Positions 45,311-56,210 of a DNA stretch of 64,000 bases are shown one piece after another. How positions within the stretch are numbered: the first letter of the stretch is position 1; the number at the start of each line of letters is the position of its first letter. The stretch lies in assembly GCA_963691655.1 (NCBI GenBank), contig OY829329.1:8012708-8076707 (forward strand), written 5' to 3'. The notes under the pieces were generated by a model. The model had not been told where the DNA came from and did no database searches. It was given only the letters and a program-made list of their open reading frames with translations. The stretch comes from Toxonevra muliebris (Eukaryota; Arthropoda; Insecta; Diptera; Pallopteridae). Made by a program: the position numbers and the translations under genes.

Positions 45311-47345
45311 TCTATGTTGTTGTTGTTGTTCGGGAATTGGAGTAATGAAAGAGGGCCTGTGTTTTTGGAAAACTTGAGCTCTAGCATTTTGGAATCATCT
45401 TGGGCAATTGGAGAGAAGATGGATGATGTTGGTGGGGATAGAGAGGGTATAAAATGGGCAGGTGGATGCTGCGTTGTTGCTCATTAGGTGTTGATGGGTT
45501 ATGCGGGTATGTCCCAGCCGTAGCCGTTCGTATTTTATGACATCAAGTCGTGTCAGCCTGTGGTTTTTCGTAGCTAAAAACTGGTTTAGAGCTATTCTAT
45601 TGGAATTGATTTGACGGTAGCAATCTGATGTGAGTTGCCATGTTGCTAGGTTTGTCTGGTTTGAAACGTTGATTTAATATATTGTGTCATGTCTTTTGTA
45701 TTCCGGTTAGGTTGTCGTTATTAGAGGGGCTTTACTAGCGTATTTTGCGGAACTGTCGGCAAAATTATTTCCTTCAATTCCCACATGACCTGGAGTCCAA
45801 ACTAATTTAATATTTGGATAGTAGCTGGTAAGTGCATTTCTTATGCGTTGATGGGTAGTAGCTATTATTATCGATATTGGATATAGCGTCCAGTGCAGAT
45901 AAAAAGTCTGAGCGTATAGCGACCTTCTTGTTTATACTTTTGGCGTATTTATTTTATTTTTATTTAGAGAGTATTCGCATCTAAGACATGATCTTTTACA
46001 TGCGCAAATTATTATTATAATATATATATACTCTTTGAGATCTACCTTCTAAATAGCTTTCCATCAACCGTACCGCAGTGTCTGAGAATCCAAAGCATTG
46101 TTTCAACTTTCTGCAAAGCAGAGAGTGACTAACGCTATCAAATGCTTTAGAGAAATCTAAGAGGCATAATAAAGTGAGATGACCCTTATCATATGGTGTT
46201 CTAATATCGTCCACAGTTTTTGCAACAGCAGTGGAGCAACTGTGTCCAGAGCGGAAACCAGACTGGAGAGGTGATAAAAGGCTAGACTCACTAAGGTTAC
46301 TAGAAATCTGTTCAGCCATGAGTGATTCCCAGACTGGATAGAGATGACATTATACTAATAGGGCGGAAATCAGCTGGTGTTGAGGCCATCGATATTTTTG
46401 CTATCGGAATAACTGTAGCCACTTTCCAAATTTCAGGGAAACGAGAGCTAGTGATGCAGTGATTAATAATGTATGTCAGAGTACTGAGAACATAGGGTGT
46501 TATGAGTTTTATAAATTTTATAGCAATACCATCTTCTCCGATAGCATTCGATCTAATTTTCTTTATGCAGCGAGCCACATCTGTTTCACACACAGCATCA
46601 AACTGGAACCCAGCAGGAGATTTGGTAGTATTCATATGATCAGAGAACTTGGGTGAATTTGATTGAGAACCGCATACAAAGTAATCATTGAGTGCATTGG
46701 GATCAATCCCACACACATCGGGATTTAAATTTACGCACACCAATTTCCCTTAAATTGGACCATAATTGTTTAGGGGGTAATGAAGGATTCAGCTTGGATG
46801 TGAAGAGCATCTTCTTTGACTGCTTAACAGTAGATGTAGGTTCATTCCTGGCTTTTTTATAATACTCTCGGTTTTGTTCTGTAGGATTTCTCTTCCATTT
46901 ATTATAACTTTTATGACGCTTCTTTAAGGCTAGCCTCACCGAGTGCGTAAACCAAGGACAAGTGCTATTTGTAATACGGCACGCACGTAGGGGTACGTGG
47001 CTATCATATAGTTTAGAAATGTTTTCGAGAAAGTATTTTAATTTATCATCAACTGAGGTAAGAAACCAACAGTCGGACCAATTTCTGTTAGATAAGTCAT
47101 TATGCAATGACGCGAAATCAATTGACTTTTAGTCTCTGTAATTAAAAGTGTTTTCTGCGACAATTGGAGTAATGGCGATGATTTCTGAAGTGAATGACGA
47201 TGATTTCTGAAGAGAATGGTGAACTGTAGTGTGGTAGAAGAGAGATCTTCAATATTTGGTTAGAGGATGTGACGCTGAAGCTGGTGTTGAATTCTGTTTT
47301 TGAGCCGTCAGTAAAAATAAAATGGGACTAAGTTGAAGTATTTTA
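45311..47345 (-). pseudogene. I-clade-like LINE fragment (RNase H and C-terminus), split by another LINE
   Basis: Read on the minus strand, HFIFTDGSKTEF (about 47320) is the first RNase H motif. The remaining RNase H motifs SDFLSALDAI (about 45900) and VWTPGHVGIEGN (about 45800) lie 1.4 kb further on instead of the usual ~200 bp. They are followed by ERLRLGHTRITHQHLM and a Cys-rich tail. A (CAA)n run at 45316-45330 marks the 3' end. The gap is filled by an unrelated RT fragment (45965-47160). Frameshifts and stops show it is dead. I-clade placement rests on the RLRLGHTRLTH-type motif. Confidence 0.65.
45965..47160 (-). pseudogene. CR1/Jockey-type LINE reverse-transcriptase fragment nested in the preceding LINE
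   Basis: On the minus strand it begins in the EN-RT linker (SIDFASLHNDLSNRNWSDCW). It continues through the RT fingers (GEDGIAIKFIKLITPYVL, FPEIWKVATVIPIAK, DFRPISI) and, after a frameshift, reaches GFRSGHSCSTAVAKTVDDI and LLDFSKAFDSVSHSLL (palm motif A). It breaks off near 46000 before the YADD motif. Only about the first half of the RT is present and there is no EN or RNase H of its own. It is inserted within the RNase H domain of the surrounding LINE, in the same orientation. Confidence 0.75.
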
Positions 47346-47349
47346 AGTT

Positions 47350-47879
47350 TACTTTTTTTTTCAATTGATACACAAATACCTCCCAAATATTATAAAAAAA
47401 AAAAAAGCTTAAGAAACCCTGAACTGGAAACATTATAATAACAGTTCCTTACATACATACATACAGACACATATATATATATATATATATCCTGCAGCCT
47501 GCAATTTTGTGTTTGCACTTATTTTTGATTTAAGTGTAATTTCCATTTTGAGGACAATACACTGCAGCAGTGTCCATATCCTTGTAACAATTTCCGCATT
47601 GCTGTCTTTTCCTTTTCCTTATTCTTTTTTTTGTTGTTTTGTTTGTTTGTATGCTTGTTTGTTGGTTTTGTTTTGCTCTAGCAATTTAGCAATTTACAGT
47701 AAATTTGTCAAATGTGAGAATGAATAAAGCTTTATGGATTTTCATTTAGTTATTGTAAATGTATTGTCGACAAAAAGAAGTTCTCTTATATTTACGACAT
47801 TAAACAGTTCTATAATCTTTCATATAATATATCCGTGTGTGTGTGTGTGTGTGTGCGCGCGCGTTTATGTGTTTGTATA
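47350..47879. other. non-coding DNA
   Basis: No gene was recognised. A (TA)n run at about 47471-47490 and a (GT)n run at about 47835-47863 are present; the latter abuts the left end of the Tc1/mariner-type element. Confidence 0.5.
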
Positions 47880-47881
47880 TA

Positions 47882-49167
47882 CAGGGTGACAATTGTAAAG
47901 TGACGCAAGTTTAATACTCTGCAGCAAGCTTTGCCATTTACCGTTACTTCAATTTAAAAAGCAAATTCATTCATCATTGGCTTTGCTTTTAATTTCATTT
48001 GAATTTTTGTTATTACATTTTGAAATTTCCATAAAAATGGACAAGGAAAATATTCGTCGTGAAATTATGAAATTTCATTTGGCAAATTATAGTAGCCGTC
48101 AAATTGCAAAGGCTTTAAATTTGTCAAGTCGTACAGTAGACCGAGCCATTATTCGATATAATGAAACTGGAGGTTTTGGAGATAGAGACCGAGGAAAATT
48201 TTCAACAGTTGCCACTACTGGTTTAACAGAAAAAATTCGTAAACGAATCAAGCGAAATCCAAGGCGCTCAATGTGAAAAATCGCTAAGGATGTGGGAGTA
48301 AACCGTGAAACAGTGCGAATCATTGCAAAATCAAAGCTTAATCTTAAGCCGTACAAGCTCCGAAAAGCTCAAGATCTGACACAAAAAAAGAAAGATTTGC
48401 GACTGCAAAGATGCAAGGCGTTGCTACGCTCCTCCGTGTTAAAAAATGTTGAAAATATCTTGTTTACAGATGAAAAGATTTTCACGGTTGAACAACATTT
48501 CAATGCGCAAAATGACCGAATGTGGCTAACATCATCATCGCAACAAAATAGGACTGTTGGCCGAGTTCAAAAGCCAGCTTCCGTTATGGTATGGGCTGGA
48601 GTTTCCGCTAATGCCAGAACCCCTCTAATATTCGTTGAAGAGGGTGTTAAATATGACCAGGTTGTTGTTTATCGGAGCATTTTAAATGAACATGTTCTTC
48701 CAAGATACATTTGGAAATGAAAACTGGACTTTCCAGCAAGATTCTGCACCTTCCCACATGGCAAAATTAACGCAAACATGGATAAAAAAAGACATTTTTT
48801 CTGGATTCATAACATCTCAAGAATGGCCACCATACTCCCCAGACTTGAATCCAATGGACTACTGTATTTGGAGTATTTTAGAGAGTAAGACTTGTGCATC
48901 TCAACACCACAGTCTGGAGTCGCTGACAAATTCATTAGAGAAAGCCCGGACTGAAATTGATCAGGAAGTCCTGCGGCGAACAGTCCTACGATTTCCGGAT
49001 CGATTGAAGGCATGTGTGCAGGCTAAAGGAGATTATATTGATTGAGGTGGGGTTCAAATGAATGCTTATATATTCAGCAATGTTAACACTTAATTGTACT
49101 TAATGGAAGTACGTCCTTTTGAAAATAACTGCTGATATGTGTGCGTCACTTTACGATTGTCACCCTG
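47882..49167 (+). mobile_element. Tc1/mariner-type element, nearly intact, DD38D-like spacing
   Basis: It is bounded by TA (47880-47881 and 49168-49169). Terminal inverted repeats of about 27 bp start CAGGGTGACAATTGTAAAGT on the left, and the right end differs at one position in this stretch (CAGGGTGACAATCGTAAAGT). At 1286 bp it has normal full length for the group. It encodes one transposase frame on the + strand with only two inactivating changes. Confidence 0.9.
48037..49045 (+). pseudogene. Tc1/mariner-superfamily transposase (DDxD), one stop and one frameshift
   Basis: ATG at 48037 begins MDKENIRREIMKFHLANYSS, followed by a helix-turn-helix (SRQIAKALNLSSRTVDRAII). Catalytic motifs are FTDEKIF (first Asp), FQQDSAPSHMA (second Asp) and WPPYSPDLNPMDYCIW, where the third acid is Asp. 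There are 38 residues between the last two acids, near the DD37D (maT) and DD39D lineages but not clearly either. A TGA at 48274-48276 probably replaces a CGA Arg codon (RRSM*KIAKD). A frameshift near 48706-48712 separates NEHVLP from TFGNENWTF. Otherwise the 336-codon frame is open. This is the best preserved transposase in the window. Confidence 0.9.
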
Positions 49168-49169
49168 TA

Positions 49170-49933
49170 TACTCCAAGGATATACGAGAATTTTAGTTCT
49201 TTCTTATTTAATTTAAGTCTTTTTCATATATTGTATGACTTTTGTGCCTGCATTATTAATCAAAGTTGAATGATTTTTCTTTTCTTCCTTTTTCTTTCTT
49301 GGCAAAATATGTGACAGCAACACTTTTACACAATGCGTTCGCTATTATCAATTTTACTTCCGGGGAAAAACTCCTCTTCCACCTCCTCCTCCTCCTCCTC
49401 CAGCTCCTCAGCTCAGCTGACAATATTGATAAATGATTTTAATGGCATAATATGTGCAAAGTTACTGTATCGATTTATATAAATTTTCAGGTTGAATTCT
49501 ATGTATGTTTGTGTTTTCAGACAATTAAGTTAAACTATTCTATATTGTACTTAGATTTATACATACACATTTGATATTTTATAAAATATTTATGCTTTTG
49601 CTTTTGGTTTAATGTAATTCTCACCCGGAAGGAAGTTTATGCATGTATGCAGTTACAGAGATTACTGATGAATGCAGACGCAAGTGTATGGAAATGTATG
49701 TATGTATGTATGCGTGCAATCATTTAATATGTATGCATTGAAAAATTAAGATAATTGAATTTCATTTTAGAAAAAAAATTTGCTTACTTGGTATTTTACT
49801 TCCTAAGGAATTGTAAGGAACTTAATAATTCAATCAATTTTTTACTTCTACATTTCTGACAGTTTTGTCAAAGTGATTTTTACACTTATAGATAACGAAG
49901 ACATCGTAATCTTGTTTCGTTACTTCAAAAGGA
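49170..49933. other. non-coding DNA
   Basis: No gene was recognised. CTCCTC repeats at 49380-49410 and GTAT repeats near 49697-49712 occur. Confidence 0.5.
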
Positions 49934-50532
49934 TAAGGAGTGAGATCGAAAAAATCTTAACATATATAAAATTCAATAATTTTTAAACGGTTGATTTTTG
50001 ATGTGTAAACATTTTAGCTCACGGTATGGGCAAAATTTCAAATGTGTAAAATGTAACAATAACTGTATCGTAAGATGTAAGATAACTGTAACGTCCAGTT
50101 CCCTTCTCGCTCACACTACTGCGCGGCATGACTGTGCTACTCTAAACAACAAAGAGAAGAAGAGAGGGAAAAATTAAAATACGAGCGGAGTTTGTTTGTT
50201 TATGTTTCGATCAATTTACTCACACATATATGTGCATACGAAAACAAAATGTGTGTGTGTACATTTATTCGTGGCAGAATTATTTGTTGGTGTTGAACGT
50301 GTGGAGATCGACTATACCATACAAGCAGAGAAGTCGCCGTAGCAAACACAGGCGTTTGATAGGTTTTGCAATCGGTTAGTAAGATTGGATTAAAATTAAA
50401 TATTTTTTAAAATATAAAAATAATACAAAATGATAAGTAATAAGGAATCTACGTTTCAATAAATGTATAAACAAAATGTAGTGATAATGATTGCAAACCA
50501 CTCCATTATAAAAATTTTGCTTTGTGCATTAA

Positions 50533-50740
50533 CCCTAGAAAGGCAACACTTTTTTATCTATGTAAATAGCAAATATGTTAAACAGAAAAAATCAAGCATA
50601 TTTATTATAAAATCACTTATTTACTTCAATAAAAAAAAATTGTTTATTTAATGTTTTATTAAATGTAGTTAAGGCAATTCTCTTTGCAGTGCTTTTAAAA
50701 AGTAGTGAGGTGACTGGTTACCCCTGTTGCCTTTCTAAGG
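50533..50740. mobile_element. TTAA MITE with canonical piggyBac-type ends
   Basis: It is flanked by TTAA (50529-50532 and 50741-50744). The left end CCCTAGAAAGGCAACA and right end read inward CCTTAGAAAGGCAACA differ at one base. The start CCCTAGAAAG equals the beginning of the known piggyBac terminal repeat (CCCTAGAAAGATA). It is 208 bp and non-coding. Confidence 0.8.
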
Positions 50741-50761
50741 TTAAATGCGGAAAGCACTTAT

Positions 50762-50837
50762 CGTCGCTTGAGAACTGATTTGGCGTATGTGTGTACAAAT
50801 TCATATGCCTATACGCCAAATAAATTCTCAGGCGACG
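50762..50837. mobile_element. 76-bp palindromic micro-element, copy 2
   Basis: It is the same length as the copy at 27134 and begins CGTCGCTTGAGAACTGATTT. The right arm read inward begins CGTCGCCTGAGAATTTATTT. It is flanked by TTAT on both sides (50758-50761 and 50838-50841). The centre GTGTGTACAAATTCATAT is shared with copy 1. Confidence 0.85.
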
Positions 50838-51259
50838 TTATGTAAAATTTTCACGCTCGGAAAAAAGATGCAATTACAGCTGGTGCAATTGCAAAATATT
50901 TTTGCTATCACAGCAACAAATATATGCTATATGGAATAAAAATTTGCATTTACAATGATGTAAGACAATTTGCAATTTATAGTGAATTGGGTTATTATGT
51001 ATATATAAAAGATAATGATATCTAATCAATTTTTAAGTTTATAAAAGAATTGTTTTAGTTTGAATTATTTAGCTAGCATATAGATTATACATCAAATCCC
51101 TATATATGGCGATACATATGCGAGCTTATGTATATGGCATTTAGTTGGCTTAACTGTTTACACATCAAATATCTTGTGTGCCTTGCACACATCCATTGTT
51201 TTTTTTTTTATTTAATTGATAATATTTTTCAAATTACAAAAAAAAATATAACTTTTATA

Positions 51260-52660
51260 TTGGGAGTATGAATGTATAAACTCGTATTTTTTTTCGTAAT
51301 TTGGACATTTATTGTGAAAAAGTGATTATTAAACAAGAGAACAATGCCTGACAAGTCCTGGTAAGGTCAGTGCTTGACTTTTGTTCCGATGTTTCGGGTA
51401 TAATTTTACATATTTGACAAAAAAAAAATATATATTTTTTTTTTTTTTTAAGATATTTTATTTTAACAAACAACAGTAAAATGAACAAAAGTGTTTCCGC
51501 TACAATTATAAATTTATTCTTTTAAGTATTGTCCATCGTTAGCCACAACGTTTTCCCATCTTTCTGGTAGCATACGGATTCAGCGTCGAAAGAACTCCTC
51601 ATCTTTTGAGGCTATCCACGAATCGAGCCATTTTTTGAGTTCTTCGAAAGAACGGAAGTGCTGTTCAGCCAGGCCATGTGTCATCGATCGGAACAAGTGG
51701 TAATCAGAAGGAGCAATGTCTGGAGAATTCAGCGTTTCCAAGTATGTTTTTACTTACTTGCCTTGCAACATGCGGCCGAGCATTGTCGTGCTGAAGAATA
51801 ACTTCGTCGTGCCTATTCCCATATTCTGGCCTCTTATCCTTTAATGCTCGGCTCAAACGCATCAATTGTAGTCGGTAGCGGTCGCCAGTGATCGTTTCAT
51901 TCGGTTTCAACAGCTCATAATACACGACACCTTTCATTTTCATATCCCACCAAATACACAGCATGAGCTTGGATTCATGGATGTTCGGCTTTGCCGTTGA
52001 TGTTGATGCATGTCCGGGCGGTCCCCATGATTTTTAACGCTTTGGGTTATCGTAACGTATCCATTTGTCATCGCCAGTCACAATACGATGCAGAAAACTC
52101 TTTCTTTTCTGTCGTTCAATCAGTTCGACATCACTCGCCTTCAATTCGTACGGCACCCAATTTCCTTGCTTTTGAATCATTCCCAATGCTTTTAATCGTT
52201 TAGAAATGGTTGATTGATCAATTCCTAAAGATTCTGCAAGTTCTTGTTGCGTTTCACATGAATCTTCTTCGAGTAATGCCTTCAATTCTTCATCTTCGAA
52301 CTTTTTCGGGCCGCTTGAACGTTCCCTGTCTTCAACATCAAAATCACCACTTTTGAAACGGGCATACCACACCTGACACATTCTAACGTCTATAGCACAG
52401 TCAGGATAAGCTTCAGTGAGTAAACGATGTGCTTCAGTTGCGTTTTTCTTTAAACGGAAGAAGCAAATTAAAACTTCCCGCAAATGTTGTTTTGTTGGCA
52501 CGAAATTCGACATTTTCAGCTATAGTAAAACACTTTTGTAAAATTATGAAAATTATTTGACAGATCAATTCTTATAGTATTTTTGGCGCTCTTCGAGATA
52601 GAATAGCTGTCAATGTCAAAAAAAAATGGCGCGTATGATAGATATGAAGTTAGTCACAAT
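51260..52660 (-). mobile_element. mariner element, copy 2
   Basis: On the minus strand it ends ...CATACTCCCAA next to TA at 51258-51259. It begins about ATTGTGACTAACTTC, next to TA at 52661-52662. It is closely similar to copy 1 at 43238 across non-coding ends and coding region. It sits between a DD37E remnant and the second TTTGGTCTGA-type array. Confidence 0.8.
51514..52513 (-). pseudogene. mariner transposase (mauritiana-like), inactivated
   Basis: The frame from 52513 reads MSNFVPTKQHLREVLICFFR and is open through the DNA-binding domain to NPKR at 52034. The first catalytic Asp is present (TGDDKW). Before it, about 11 residues between YEL and LIERQKRK are missing compared with other mariners. 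A TAA follows NPKR and a TGA follows FFRR, both at the same sites as in copy 1. A 4-bp insertion in HVARQV and a ~28-bp deletion remove the WEVLPHPPY region, including the approach to the third acid. It is dead. Confidence 0.9.
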
Positions 52661-52662
52661 TA

Positions 52663-53865
52663 CAGGGCAGTGTTCTGGGTTCTGCTCATTATTCGATTTT
52701 TCCTGCGACTTGCCTGAAATCTGATTTCTGGTCTGAGTTCTTGACTGAATTAGGTCGCATTTAATTCCATGTTTTGATCTGGTTTTTATTAAATTTTTAT
52801 GCTGGTTATGTTCTAAATTTTCTAATGTGTCTAATTTTAAGTTTTCGACTGAAATTTAGTCTAATTTCTGGTTTGAGTTTTGACCTGATTTTTAGTCTCC
52901 TTTCTTTCAAGTTCTGGTCTAAGTTTTGGTATACTTCTTGGTTTGATTTTTGAATTGCTTTTGTTTTGAATTTTGGGCCCAATTTTTGTCTAAAATTTGT
53001 ATCTGAATTTTAATCTGATTTCTGGTCTCTGAGTTTTTGACGGAATTTTAATCTGGATTTGGTCACATTTTATTCTGAGGTTTTGTTTAATTTTTTTTTA
53101 CTGGTTTTCTTCCAAATTTTCATCTCATTTTTAATTTCATTTTAATCTAGTTTTTAGTTGAAATTTAGTATCCTTTTGATCTGAATTTTAGATGGAGATT
53201 TCTGTACTGAGTTTATGCCTGAATCTGGATCTAAGTTTTGGTCTGTTTAATAATATGAGCTTCGCTCCGATTTTGGCCTGAACTTTGGTCTGACTCTGGT
53301 CTGAGTTTTAGCCTGCCTCTGGTTTAAGTTTTGTCCTGAATTTTCTCCTCAGTTTGGTTTGAGTTGCGGTTTAAGTTTTGATCTGATTCTTGGTTTCATA
53401 TTTTAACTACTTTTGTTCCGATTTTTAGATCGAATTTTTGATAGAATTCGGTCTCATTTTATTCTGTGATTTAATCCGATTTTTTATTTAATTTTTATAC
53501 GAAGTTTGTTCTAAATCTTTGTCTGATTTATAGTTTGATTTTCGTCTGCTTTTCGATAGAAATTTGTTCTCCTTTTAGTTTGAGTTTTAGCTTGATTTCT
53601 GTTATGAATTTAGGCCTATATCTTGGTCTAAGTTTTGGTCTGTGTTTAAATTTGATTTTGAAATAAACTGGTGGTTTTCTAACTGCAGTCTGTTTTTAAT
53701 TTTTGGACTTTGTCACTCTGAAGAGTTGGCATGATTTGGCGTGAATTTCATTTGGTTTGAGTTTTGCTTTGAAATTTCTCTTCAATTTGGTTTCATTTAT
53801 GGTCTGAGTTTTGGGGTAAATTTTGATCAGATGATTTTTGACAAATTTTAAACTGCATTGCCCTA
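52663..53865. mobile_element. possible hAT-like element with TTTGGTCTGA-type array
   Basis: Possible termini are CAGGGCAGTG at 52663 and TAGGGCAATG read inward from 53865. The inverted match is short and no 8-bp duplication is convincing; mariner copy 2 directly abuts the left side. The interior consists of TTTTGGTCTGAGTTT-type units like those at 6095-8420 but without a clear higher-order period. Confidence 0.4.
52710..53850. repeat. TTTGGTCTGA-type array, second locus
   Basis: Degenerate units of 11-15 bp, such as TTTTGGTCTGAGTTTTG, run through the interval. The same motif dominates 6095-8420, 45 kb away, in the same orientation. Confidence 0.8.
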
Positions 53866-53869
53866 AAAT

Positions 53870-56205
53870 TAATATCAGATAGAAATAAATATAAGTTAAT
53901 TTATGATTTTTAAAGTATTACCCATAAAAATAATTAAACTAAATTTTATTGCAGTTAAATTTAATTGGAGATCGCTTATAAATAAAACTATTTGAATGAA
54001 TGTTAACTACTCACATCAATATGAATCTAATATTTATAAAAGCACTTCATATTCCATTTCGATTACAAGCGTAAATCAAAAATAAAATACTAAATACATA
54101 AAACAAAAATTTGACTATCATAAGCATAAATGTCTACCAAAAAAAAAAAAAAAATTTCCTTTTCATAAAAAAATTAAAATAGGCCAAAAGGACTAGAGGA
54201 AAGTTTTGTTTTTTTCGTTTTTTGTTTCTCTAACCGAAAGCGCTAAAAGCCCAAATAAACAAATAAATTTGATTGGCAAAACAGAAATCTACAAAAACAA
54301 CAACCAACAACAACAGCTATGGATGGCAATAGAGCAACTATGTATGCATAACCCAAGCTACTCACTCCTACCTCCAACTACCAGTTCGCTTCAGTGTTTT
54401 TTTTTTTTTTTTTTAAGCATTTCAAAGTATCAAAGCCTTTGGGCAGTCAGGCAGGAAATAGCACCATCAGCTCTCAACCAAGCCAGGTGGTTGTGTCCTT
54501 ATTGTTGACACTAAAACGTTGAATGGATATGAGAGAGTTTTGACAAAGTGGGTCGTCCGTCGTCCGTTGTAGTCATCGTTATTGTTGTTGTTGTTGTATT
54601 CGCTTTCGCTGAATTTGATTACTTTACTATAGGGAAAGTTTTGTTTCTGCTGTTTTTGTTGCTGTTGTTGTTGTTGTTCCCTATTATTGTTATTATTATT
54701 ATTATTATTATTTGTGGTATGAGTTACTTTTTATGGAAGTTTGTAGCTGTTGATTTTTGCTGACAGCAACAGTAACAACAACAACAACAATGATGCCTTG
54801 CAAAAATAAATATTTATTTTACAAATTATAAAAGTTTTGAAAATGATTATTTTAAGTAAAAGTTTGACAGCTAAAATAAAATAATCTACCAAAAAAAAAC
54901 AAGAAATGCTTTAATCCTAAAAAAATAATAATTCTTTTTAACTGAACGTACCTTTGCAATTGGAGAAATATAAAATCACTTGAAATCAATTTGGTGAATT
55001 AGTAAAACAAAATGAATTACGATTTATATTTTGTTGATCTGAGGTTTTTATTAAAAAGTTGTGTTACTCAATAGAAATTTAATTAAAACTTTTTCAACTA
55101 CTTCGTTAATAAAAGATCTAGGATTAATCTCAAATATTAATTACTTACAAACTTAGATTTACTTGTTGTTTATATGTATGCAGGTGGTATAATATTCACC
55201 AATAACATCAACAAAAACTTTTAATTGAAATATAAAATTTAGATAAATTTAATCCTGTATGCCTAAATTTTTACACATTAACAATCCTGCTGAACTAATT
55301 TAATTCATATTTTTTTTAACACTATTGCATATGAAATTTGTTTTTGGATTATGAATTTTTTAAAGCAAACCACAAAATAATATCGACGAAGAAATTTTTT
55401 CTCGAGGGCTTACTGTTGCATTTTTGATATGAAAAGTTTTCTAGATTTGGCTTCTAAAATTCTCCATATTTGTTACTCAATCATTATCATTGGTTCCTTA
55501 ATCTTCCATATGCCTTGGTAAACCATTTTTTTTTGTTTTTGTTTTTTTTTTTTTTTTTTTTTTTTGTGGCAAATAGTTTTATCTCGTTCTGTGACTTGGC
55601 ACAATCTTAATTTTTTTAGGTCTGACCTTTAACAAAAAGCTTTCGGGTGAATTCTCTCTTTGACAAAATGTCGGCAATTTTATATAGGAAATGCTCTCTT
55701 TCTAACTCTTTGACGTGAAACCTGCCGCAGGCATTAGAAAGGAATATAAAAAATTTGAAATTCGAAAAGCTCTCAAATTTTTTTTTTTGTAGTTTTGTAG
55801 TGATACAAATTTTTTTCCTCTTTTATAATCTAAAGCTTTTGGTTCCTCTTTCGCATAAAAACAAAAAATAATTTCTCACTCTCTTCTCTCTTTCGAAACG
55901 AAGTTTGCGCGTATTAATTCTTCCTTCGGCAATTAGCAATCGCCATTTGGTTTTATCAAAGAGGGAAAAAGTAGTTGTTTTTGTTGTAAACGCATGTTCC
56001 TTTAGCTTTTGTTTTTCTTTTTTTGCTTTTTTGCATTAATATGTACTAGTCGGTAAGGCCCCAGTAACTGGGGCTATTTTTTTCCCCCTCAAGAAATCTA
56101 TGAAAAAACAAATATCAAAAGAGAACCAAACTACTCATTGGTGTTTGTTTTTTGTTATTTGTGTATGCAGATAATTTGTTAGATAATTCTGAGAAATGCC
56201 GTTAT
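53870..56205. other. non-coding DNA with simple repeats
   Basis: No gene was recognised. It contains A/T runs (54140, 54398-54415, 55527-55565), TTG repeats at 54580-54600 and ATT repeats at about 54684-54712, plus CAA/CAG patches. It reads as intronic or intergenic DNA. Confidence 0.5.
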
Positions 56206-56210
56206 TCGTG

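Larger units (their letters stand above)
49997..51169. mobile_element. TIR element (TTTGATGTGTAAACA ends) inserted in the DD37E remnant
   Basis: The ends are TTTGATGTGTAAACA (49997-50011) and its exact reverse complement TGTTTACACATCAAA (51155-51169). The DD37E copy at 19808 lacks this segment, which fixes the insertion. The 1173-bp interior has no transposase. It contains a TTAA MITE (50533-50740) and a 76-bp micro-element (50762-50837). The target duplication is ambiguous because the flanks merge with the terminal bases. Confidence 0.6.
49936..51259 (-). mobile_element. second DD37E copy, remnant, split by an insertion
   Basis: The bases 49936-49996 match the left end of the DD37E element at 19808 (AGGAGTGAGATCGAAAAAATC onward), with TA at 49934-49935. 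After a 1.17-kb insertion the match resumes at about 51200 (TTTTTTATTTAATTGATA) and runs to CTTTTATA at 51259, where mariner copy 2 begins. The transposase part is missing. Confidence 0.75.
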
